From a bacterium (lineage in GTDB: Bacteria; Patescibacteriota; Minisyncoccia; Ryanbacterales; 2-02-FULL-48-12), in contig SBBS01000015.1 in NCBI GenBank assembly GCA_005239605.1, forward strand, positions 1 through 10,297: DNA of 10,297 bases, written 5' to 3'. The notes beneath the pieces were generated by a model, which was not told the origin of the DNA, ran no database searches, and was given only the letters and a program-made list of their open reading frames with translations. Shown piece by piece: positions 5,701 through 10,297 of this stretch (within the stretch, counting starts at the first letter, position 1; each line of letters opens with the position of its first letter). The position numbers and the translations under genes were made by a program.

Positions 5701-6987
5701 TCATTGACAAGTATTTTTATATCCGTGTCTCTTGCGAAGCTTTTCTTGCAATATTTCAAAAACAATAACATGCGCCGTGTCGTCCAGCGACCAGCCCGCC
5801 GCGCGGCTTCGTTCGCAAAGCTTTACCATAGGAGCTTGCATAATGGCACGAAGTTTGCGTTTTGTTTCTTCATATATCTGTTCTGTCTCCACATTATGCG
5901 CCATCGTGCCTAAGTTCCGCGACCATTCCAAAAACGATCCGACCACCCCCCCGGGATTCATCACAATGCCGGGAAGCGCGGGAATCCCGCGGCTTGCAAG
6001 TATGTCATACGCGGCAGGCGTAACCGCTTCGTTCGCAAGCTCCACAATAAGTTTTGCCTGAATTTTGGAAGCGTTTCGTTCCGTAATTTGATTTTCAAGA
6101 GCTGCTGGCATCAATACATCAACCGGCAATAAGAGAAGTTCTTCATTAGAAATGGCCGCTGCCTGCGAGAAACCGGCAAGCGTTTGATTCTGCCTAAACC
6201 ACGCGCGCACTGCCGGAATATCCAAACCTTTTTCGGCATAAATCCCTCCTTTTTTATCGCTTACCGCAACTATCGGATATCCGTATTCTTGCGAATGCGC
6301 GAGGCGCGCAAGGTTTTCTCCCACATTCCCAAACCCCTGAATCGCAAGCGCGGGCTTTTGCGGAAACATGCTTGTAAGCTGAAGATACTTTTCAAGCGCA
6401 TCAAGCCCGCCGCGCGCGGTTGCCTCTTCCCGCCCGGGCAGCCCGCCGTTCTCCACCGGCTTACCCGTAAGCGCCTGATACGGGGGTGAACCGGTATCAA
6501 TGTCTCCGGCCTTGTTGAGCATCCAGTACATAACCCGTTCATTTACCCCCATGTCCGGGCCCGGCACATCTTTGTGCGCATGAAGGCAATTGTGATTCGC
6601 AAGCTCAACAGTAAATTGCTCGGTAATATCGCGAAGTTCCGCTTCCGTGCACTCCGAAGGATCAACCGGCACTCCTCCTTTTGCTCCGCCAAAAGGAATA
6701 TTCACCCAGGCACATTTGTACGTCATGTCGCGCGCAAGCACCTGCAGAAGTTCTTGCGTAACCTGCGGGTGAAACCGCAACCCGCCTTTGTATGGATATG
6801 AACCTTTCGGATGCGGATTGATATCATGCACGCGCCACGCAGGCATAGGCGCTTTTTCCCCTCTGATAGTCGGGCGGATTTTCATTTGATACACGTTTTT
6901 GGGCAATTTCAACTCTTCAAAAAACCATGCGGGAGCATGAATCATCTCGCACCAGCGCCGTAACCGCTTTGTGTTTTCTTCAAGCAT
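5701..6987 (-). CDS. gdhA: Glutamate dehydrogenase (Glu/Leu/Phe/Val family)
   Basis: A 428-residue NAD(P)-linked glutamate dehydrogenase, catalysing reversible oxidative deamination of glutamate to 2-oxoglutarate and ammonia. Seen: KGGLRFHPQVT, TYKCAWVNIPFGGAKGG with the catalytic Lys at about 103, PGPDMGVNE with the conserved Asp at about 145, TGKPVENGG, the Rossmann GFGNVG at 218-223 and a C-terminal NPGGVVGSFLEW block (family usually NAGG). Asp in AVSDKKGG suggests NAD preference. The ATG at 6987 is chosen over the in-frame ATG at 7020 because AAGGAG lies 6 nt before it. The related valine/phenylalanine enzymes cannot be fully excluded. It is first of a four-gene operon and preceded by a strong hairpin at 7051-7083. 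Confidence 0.93.
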   Translation of the reverse strand: MLEENTKRLRRWCEMIHAPAWFFEELKLPKNVYQMKIRPTIRGEKAPMPAWRVHDINPHPKGSYPYKGGLRFHPQVTQELLQVLARDMTYKCAWVNIPFGGAKGGVPVDPSECTEAELRDITEQFTVELANHNCLHAHKDVPGPDMGVNERVMYWMLNKAGDIDTGSPPYQALTGKPVENGGLPGREEATARGGLDALEKYLQLTSMFPQKPALAIQGFGNVGENLARLAHSQEYGYPIVAVSDKKGGIYAEKGLDIPAVRAWFRQNQTLAGFSQAAAISNEELLLLPVDVLMPAALENQITERNASKIQAKLIVELANEAVTPAAYDILASRGIPALPGIVMNPGGVVGSFLEWSRNLGTMAHNVETEQIYEETKRKLRAIMQAPMVKLCERSRAAGWSLDDTAHVIVFEILQEKLRKRHGYKNTCQ

Positions 6988-6993
6988 GAGATT

Positions 6994-6999
6994 CTCCTT
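6994..6999 (-). promoter_or_regulatory. Strong ribosome binding site deciding the GDH start
   Basis: AAGGAG on the minus strand, 6 nt before ATG 6987. It falls inside the longer possible reading frame that starts at 7020, so that longer start is disfavoured. Confidence 0.75.
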
Positions 7000-7050
7000 C
7001 TTGATTGTCATTTCACCCATATCAAACGTTCATTTTTATAATAAATCCCC

Positions 7051-7083
7051 CCCACCTTCCCGCGGGGTATTCGGGAAGGTGGG
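7051..7083 (-). terminator. Perfect 12-bp hairpin between phosphatase and GDH genes
   Basis: CCCACCTTCCCG (7051-7062) and CGGGAAGGTGGG (7072-7083) pair perfectly around a 9-nt loop. It lies 103 nt past the phosphatase stop and 63 nt before the GDH start. On the minus strand it is followed by GGGGATTTATTATA, T-rich but not a clean U-tract. It probably terminates the phosphatase transcript. If the GDH promoter is upstream of it, it would instead sit in the GDH leader as an attenuator-like structure. Confidence 0.6.
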
Positions 7084-7186
7084 AGGATAAATCATTCTAA
7101 AGATCCAACACAGAACAAACCGCATATAGATTGCTATTATGCGCGCCGTGCGCACATATATAACACAAAGGACTGCCGATATGTTT

Positions 7187-7855
7187 TTATCCCAAATGCG
7201 CAACATCATTCCAGTGTATTAATTTCCAGCGCGACTCGCCAAAATCATTTTTTTCATAACTGCACACGCTGATGCCTGTGTTAAATTTATGGAAGAAAAT
7301 AAGAAACCTTATATACTCAGACGGAGTAATGCCGTTACCGAACGCCATATATGCAAGGAGTGTGCGCAGAAACGTGCCGTGACTCACCACCACGATATTC
7401 TTCTCCGGCCGCATAAGAAGCATTTCAACAACGCGGCTTGCGCGTTCTATGCGATCGGAAAAATTTTCCTCATCCGCGTAGCGCCAGGTCGGTTTGTGAT
7501 CCTGAATTTGAATTGATTTCCGAAGCTCCAACGCTTTTTCATCCGTATGGGGCTTGCCCTGAATTTCGCTCGGGGCGCGAACTTCCACCAATAAATCAGA
7601 AAATTCAATTGGTTTTTGCGCCTCTGCATGCACAAACTCAGCGGTTTCTTTGGCACGGGGCATGGTGCTCGCAAGAATTACGTCTATGGAAATACGCCCA
7701 AACCGCTTAGCAAGCGCCCGCGCCTGCCGTTTTCCTTCGGAGCTCAAACCGCCCTCGTGGCTTTGATGAACACCGGCCGCATTTCCTACCGATTCCCCAT
7801 GGCGGACAAAATATACGATTTTGTCAGAATAGGCGTGAGTGGTTTCTTTGTTCAT
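7187..7855 (-). CDS. Histidine phosphatase superfamily protein (phosphoglycerate-mutase-like)
   Basis: A 222-residue protein. The superfamily transfers phosphate through a phospho-histidine. Seen: VRHGES with catalytic His19, a STMPRAKETAE block with Arg67 (usual form SxxxRAxxTA), Glu91 or a nearby Glu as proton donor, and the second catalytic pair in SHGTFLRTL with His159. The substrate cannot be deduced; small-molecule phosphatases and cofactor-dependent mutases share these motifs. ATG 7855 is preferred because the domain starts 12 residues later; an upstream in-frame start at 7942 would add 29 residues with no family match. There is no Shine-Dalgarno. TTTACA and TAAAAA with 17-nt spacing upstream could be its promoter, leaving only about a 12-nt leader. 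It is probably a single-gene unit. Confidence 0.9.
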   Translation of the reverse strand: MNKETTHAYSDKIVYFVRHGESVGNAAGVHQSHEGGLSSEGKRQARALAKRFGRISIDVILASTMPRAKETAEFVHAEAQKPIEFSDLLVEVRAPSEIQGKPHTDEKALELRKSIQIQDHKPTWRYADEENFSDRIERASRVVEMLLMRPEKNIVVVSHGTFLRTLLAYMAFGNGITPSEYIRFLIFFHKFNTGISVCSYEKNDFGESRWKLIHWNDVAHLG

Positions 7856-7981
7856 AATTTTTGTTTCTATGGGATTTTTATGCCCAACGGTGAAATCTGT
7901 AAAATATCTTGTGTAAATGGCATGATGGAACAAGTCGAACATCCATCGTACTAATTAGCAACTAAGCCATTACACAATAGC

Positions 7982-8379
7982 ATGAAAACGCTCATCTATG
8001 AAGAATATCAAGAAAAAGTAAAGAATCTAAAAAAGTCAGTGATGTAACAAATTTTGCAAAAGAATTAATTGCTCTCACGCTGCAAAAAATGCTGGAAGCA
8101 GAACTCGCAGAACATTTAGGATATGAAAAATGCGAGAGCAAAGATAAGAACACTGGTAACTCACAGAACAGACACACGGTAAAAAAATTTAAAAACAGGA
8201 TTCGGTAAAGAAATACGAAACCACGGAATCCGATGAGGAAGAAAAGATTATCTCCCTCTATGCTAAAGGAATGACTACCGGGACATCAATGACCGCATGA
8301 AGACCACGGCATCGATGTTTCCGCCAGCATAATATCCGCTATTGCCGAAACGAATCAAGATTTAATAAATTGCGCGTAG
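7982..8379 (+). pseudogene. IS256-family (mutator-type) transposase remnant
   Basis: Only the N-terminal third of an IS256-type transposase is recognisable, and it is spread over shifting frames. Reading along: an ATG frame at 7982 ending in TGATGTAA context; 8041-8208 encoding the diagnostic LEAELAEHLGYEK...GNSQNRH block; a frame through about 8200 (LKTGFGKEI); 8232-8278 (DEEEKIISLYAKGMT, the usual DEKIISMYARGMS); about 8279-8307 (RDINDRM); and 8308-8379 (GIDVSASIISAIAE) to a TAG stop. At least five frame changes are needed. The central and C-terminal parts with the DDE catalytic residues are absent. It is a decayed, non-functional insertion sequence. Similar motifs AGCCATTACACAA (7965-7977) and AGCCATTCACACAA (8392-8405) flank it. 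Confidence 0.88.
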
Positions 8380-8498
8380 TACCTTATCCACAGCCATTCA
8401 CACAAATGTGTTTACAGAACCTTGCCCGGCAGTGTGATAAGTTTGGCGCGCGGGATCAGATGACCGACTTTGAGGGCTCCTCTTTGCCCAGCTTCATC
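8380..8498. other. Non-coding stretch between transposase remnant and methyltransferase gene
   Basis: No coding frame or strong hairpin is seen. It holds a single TTATCCACA (8384-8392), the palindrome-like ACACAAATGTGT (8400-8411) and a short GGGC/GCCC hairpin (8474-8489). Part of it may be the far end of the decayed insertion sequence, because its AGCCATTCACACAA resembles the sequence just before the remnant. Confidence 0.4.
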
Positions 8499-9173
8499 TT
8501 ATCGTCTTGCAAACAACATAATAAACGCGCCGAGGTAACACAATGGTGTACGCTCCAGAATTTTATTGATACCGTCTAAAAACGATACGGGGAGAACCAG
8601 TATTTTTTTTGTTTGAATGTCGGCAAATCCCGCATCCACTGCCAATTGCCGCAGTTCGCGTTCAGAAAAAAACGTGTGCACCGGATCATCAAAATAAGTA
8701 CCGCCGATGCCAAATGGGCGGAGCGCCGCCCGCAGCCAATCGTAAAACCACGCCACCTGGGCATTGGCCGAAGAAAGCAATAACACACCGCCCGGTTTTA
8801 ACACTCGTTGGGCTTCCCTTAAAAAGAGTTCCGGATGATCCAGATAGTAGATCATTTCTGAGGAGATAACCGTATTAAACGATGCGTCAGGAAACGGAAG
8901 GTGTTCAGCATCACACACAACTGCCTCAATTCCTTTCTTTTTTATTTCCTCCACCATCCGCGGCGAAATATCGGTTGTTGTAACCGCGTATCCTTTTTCC
9001 ATAAGCGCTTTTGATATGGCGCCGGTTCCCCCGCCCGCTTCCAAGCATGCTCCTTTGGCATGCAAAACAAAAAATTCCATCCGCCGTTGGATTGCATAAG
9101 AGCTGGTTACAGAATCATAGCGAGATGCAACTGTGTCAAAAACATTGCTAATATCGGCATTATTGGGTTTCAT
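8499..9173 (-). CDS. Class I SAM-dependent methyltransferase (Methyltransf_11 type)
   Basis: A 224-residue Rossmann-fold methyltransferase. Seen: motif I CLEAGGGTG (usual form VLDxGCGTG), TTDISPRMV for the ribose-binding acidic residue, DAEHLPFPDASFNTVIS for motif II, and RVLKPGGVLLLS for motif III. The C-terminal third, with TYFDDPVHTFFSERELRQLA and DAGF, is the typical end of UbiE-like or Methyltransf_11 enzymes. The acceptor cannot be predicted; lipids, quinones and small metabolites are all possible. ATG 9173 is chosen; an in-frame TTG at 9185 is the alternative. Neither has a Shine-Dalgarno. The palindromic element at 9194-9354 begins 20 nt upstream, so any promoter lies within or beyond the repeat. 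No neighbouring gene suggests a pathway. Confidence 0.9.
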   Translation of the reverse strand: MKPNNADISNVFDTVASRYDSVTSSYAIQRRMEFFVLHAKGACLEAGGGTGAISKALMEKGYAVTTTDISPRMVEEIKKKGIEAVVCDAEHLPFPDASFNTVISSEMIYYLDHPELFLREAQRVLKPGGVLLLSSANAQVAWFYDWLRAALRPFGIGGTYFDDPVHTFFSERELRQLAVDAGFADIQTKKILVLPVSFLDGINKILERTPLCYLGAFIMLFARR

Positions 9174-9193
9174 GAGCAAATGCAAAGTTCAAA

Positions 9194-9354
9194 AGACCTG
9201 TCCCTTAATAAATTTTAGAGTGAAATTTCAGAAATATGAGATGGGGCGCCGGTGAAAATTTTGAAGCGCTGGCAGGGCTCACGCAAGAAATTTTCACCAA
9301 GCCCCGGCCGGATTTCGGGAATTTTTAGCCGAAAATTTATTAAGGGACAGGTCT
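9194..9354 (+). repeat. 161-bp palindromic element, copy 2 (complete), MITE-like
   Basis: Perfect 23-bp terminal inverted repeats lie at 9194-9216 (beginning AGACCTGTCCCTTAAT) and 9332-9354. Further arms fold inward: 9223-9235 with 9312-9324 (11 of 13 pairs), GGGGC 9243-9247 with GCCCC 9301-9305, and GGTGAAAATTT 9251-9261 with AAATTTTCACC 9288-9298. The apex at 9266-9284 has a small GCG/CGC stem. The element is almost one long hairpin and codes for nothing. TTCAAA occurs immediately left (9188-9193) and 4 nt beyond the right end (9359-9364), a possible but offset target duplication. Confidence 0.95.
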
Positions 9355-9372
9355 ATTTTTCAAAGTTTCTAA

Positions 9373-9401
9373 TTGCTATTTCATAGTGTGCTGTCTATAA
9401 T
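9373..9401 (+). promoter_or_regulatory. Promoter-like sequence facing the 3' end of the GT2 gene
   Basis: TTGCTA (9373-9378, four of six matches) and a perfect TATAAT (9396-9401) are separated by 17 nt on the plus strand. Transcription from here would run antisense into the glycosyltransferase gene. No plus-strand gene follows, so this is a sequence match only. Confidence 0.35.
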
Positions 9402-9428
9402 GTATAACAATCAAACAACATACAAAAA

Positions 9429-10133
9429 CTAATCACGATATCTTTTTAGGATCATCATCAAAATTTTAAGCCCATGCCAAAAGGCGTTTACTTTTGATTT
9501 TCCCGCATAGCGCGCGCGTTCTATCGCCGGCGCTTCGTCAAATTTCAACCCCGCGCGATGCGCCTTTACTACGATCTCCGTGCAAAATTCAAACCCGGAC
9601 GAAGTAAGTTTCAGTTTTTTCAAACCATCGCGCGTTACGGCGGTAAACAGATACAAGCTGTCCGTAACCCGCGTGCCATGAATCATGTTGGTCATCAGTG
9701 TAAACATGCGGTTTCCAAACCATCGGATAACGGTGTCGTCTTCACTGTGCCCGCCCGGCGCATACCGCGATGCCATTACATATTCCCCGCCACGGCGCAC
9801 TCGTTCAACTAATTTGGGGATATCAGCCGGGTTATGCGATCCATCCGCGTCCATCATAATAAGCACATCACCCGTTGCAATATCAAAACCTTCAATAAAC
9901 GCCGCTCCGTACCCCTTGCCTTTTTGCACAACAAATTTATCTTCCGGACGCAAATTTTCTTTTACTTCTTCCGCGGTGCGATCTGTGGAATGCCCGTCTA
10001 TAACCACCACTTCATCCACTACATCGCGCGGCACTTCCTTCAACACACGCCCAATACAGCCCTCTTCATTGCGGGTTGGAATAAGGAGTGAAACTTTCAG
10101 ATCTTTTATTTGAGTGGAGTCATCACGAAACAT
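9429..10133 (-). CDS. GT2 glycosyltransferase, polyprenyl-phosphate-sugar-synthase-like
   Basis: A 234-residue GT-A fold protein resembling dolichol/polyprenyl-phosphate mannose or glucose synthases, which move a sugar from a nucleotide donor to a lipid phosphate at the inner membrane face. Seen: VSLLIPTRNEEGCIGRVL at the start, DEVVVIDGHSTDRT, GKGYGAAFIEGFDIATGD, the metal-binding DADGSH, ASRYAPGG, and a C-terminal SGFEFCTEIVVKAHRAGLKFDEAP followed by GKSKVNAFWHGLKIL. The acceptor-loop block usually containing TDxxxGFRA is here TDSLYLFTA. There are no transmembrane helices, so it is the soluble DPM1-like form. ATG 10133 is preferred; a TTG at 10148 is the alternative. An extended -10 promoter lies upstream. 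The sugar donor is unknown. Confidence 0.92.
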   Translation of the reverse strand: MFRDDSTQIKDLKVSLLIPTRNEEGCIGRVLKEVPRDVVDEVVVIDGHSTDRTAEEVKENLRPEDKFVVQKGKGYGAAFIEGFDIATGDVLIMMDADGSHNPADIPKLVERVRRGGEYVMASRYAPGGHSEDDTVIRWFGNRMFTLMTNMIHGTRVTDSLYLFTAVTRDGLKKLKLTSSGFEFCTEIVVKAHRAGLKFDEAPAIERARYAGKSKVNAFWHGLKILMMILKRYRD

Positions 10134-10163
10134 AGTATACGCAATCAAACTGTAAACGATTCA

Positions 10164-10172
10164 ACTATACCA
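10164..10172 (-). promoter_or_regulatory. Extended -10 promoter for the GT2 gene
   Basis: On the minus strand TGGTATAGT fits the extended -10 form TGnTATAAT with one mismatch. A -35 at the right distance is poor (TTGCTC). The predicted start is about 24 nt before ATG 10133, and no Shine-Dalgarno lies between. Confidence 0.5.
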
Positions 10173-10202
10173 ATTAGTGTTATAATGAGCAACATTATAA
10201 TT

Positions 10203-10297
10203 AGACCTGTCCCTTAATAAATTTTAGAGTGAAATTTCAGAAATATGAGATGGGGCGCCGGTGAAAATTTTGAAGCGCTAGCAGGGCTCACGCAAGA
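10203..10297 (+). repeat. 161-bp palindromic element, copy 3 (truncated by window edge)
   Basis: It matches the first 95 bases of the complete copy at 9194-9354 with one substitution (element position 78, A instead of G) and the same orientation. The left terminal arm is complete at 10203-10225. The rest lies beyond the window. It sits about 30 nt upstream of the predicted GT2 -10 box. Confidence 0.94.

Noticed and set aside
6988..7020. Longer GDH start at ATG 7020 (11 more residues)
   Set aside because: It would place the strong AAGGAG site inside the coding region; ATG 6987 has ideal spacing and the added residues match no family sequence.
7616..7954. Plus-strand open frame (112 codons) opposite the phosphatase gene
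   Set aside because: It overlaps the conserved catalytic N-terminus of the phosphatase on the other strand and has no family features.
8384..8392. TTATCCACA, a perfect DnaA-box consensus
   Set aside because: Only one box, with no cluster, AT-rich unwinding region or dnaA/dnaN neighbours. A 9-mer match is expected by chance.
1..10297. CRISPR array, tRNA or rRNA genes
   Set aside because: No regularly spaced short direct repeats, no cloverleaf-like sequences and no rRNA-like blocks were seen. The three 161-bp copies are not spaced like CRISPR repeats.

Overview
The window reads as a compact bacterial genome fragment, most likely from the Candidate Phyla Radiation (Patescibacteria, Parcubacteria-like). 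This is inference from style: small single-domain versions of universal proteins, an RsmI without its usual C-terminal extension, short intergenic gaps, few Shine-Dalgarno sites, and a mixture of DUF192, DUF167, histidine phosphatase and GT2 genes. Peptidoglycan synthesis is implied by a glutamate racemase, so it is bacterial rather than archaeal. Ten protein genes are well supported; nine are on the minus strand and only the membrane-anchored protease is on the plus strand. An eleventh gene, a degenerate carrier-protein-like ORF, is probable.

Layout. 1-111 is a truncated copy of a palindromic repeat. 112-358 is non-coding with nested inverted repeats. murI and rsmE form a minus-strand pair (2029-359). 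A 100-bp palindromic element (1911-2010) lies over the murI 5' end, next to the divergent promoter of a trypsin-like protease (2085-3137). 3138-3381 is a gene-free convergent zone full of hairpins. DUF192 and DUF167 genes follow on the minus strand, each with its own terminator-like hairpin. Next comes a tight minus-strand operon: glutamate dehydrogenase, HxGH nucleotidyltransferase, rsmI and the carrier-like ORF (6987 down to 4205), closed by a clear intrinsic terminator at 4149-4175. A histidine phosphatase (7855-7187) precedes it. 7982-8379 is a heavily frameshifted IS256-family transposase remnant. 8499-9173 encodes a class I SAM methyltransferase, with a full repeat copy (9194-9354) directly upstream. 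9429-10133 encodes a polyprenyl-phosphate-sugar-synthase-like GT2, and a third repeat copy runs off the right edge.

The functions are housekeeping: two 16S rRNA methyltransferases (RsmE, RsmI), cell-wall precursor supply (MurI), amino-acid metabolism (GDH), envelope glycosylation (GT2) and envelope proteolysis. I see no defence system or CRISPR. The most interesting material is structural: a 161-bp near-complete palindrome in three nearly identical copies, two of them at the window edges; a different palindromic element that seems to have become the murI N-terminus; a protease promoter placed to give a leaderless mRNA; and a carrier-protein-like gene whose phosphopantetheine Asp-Ser pair is reversed.
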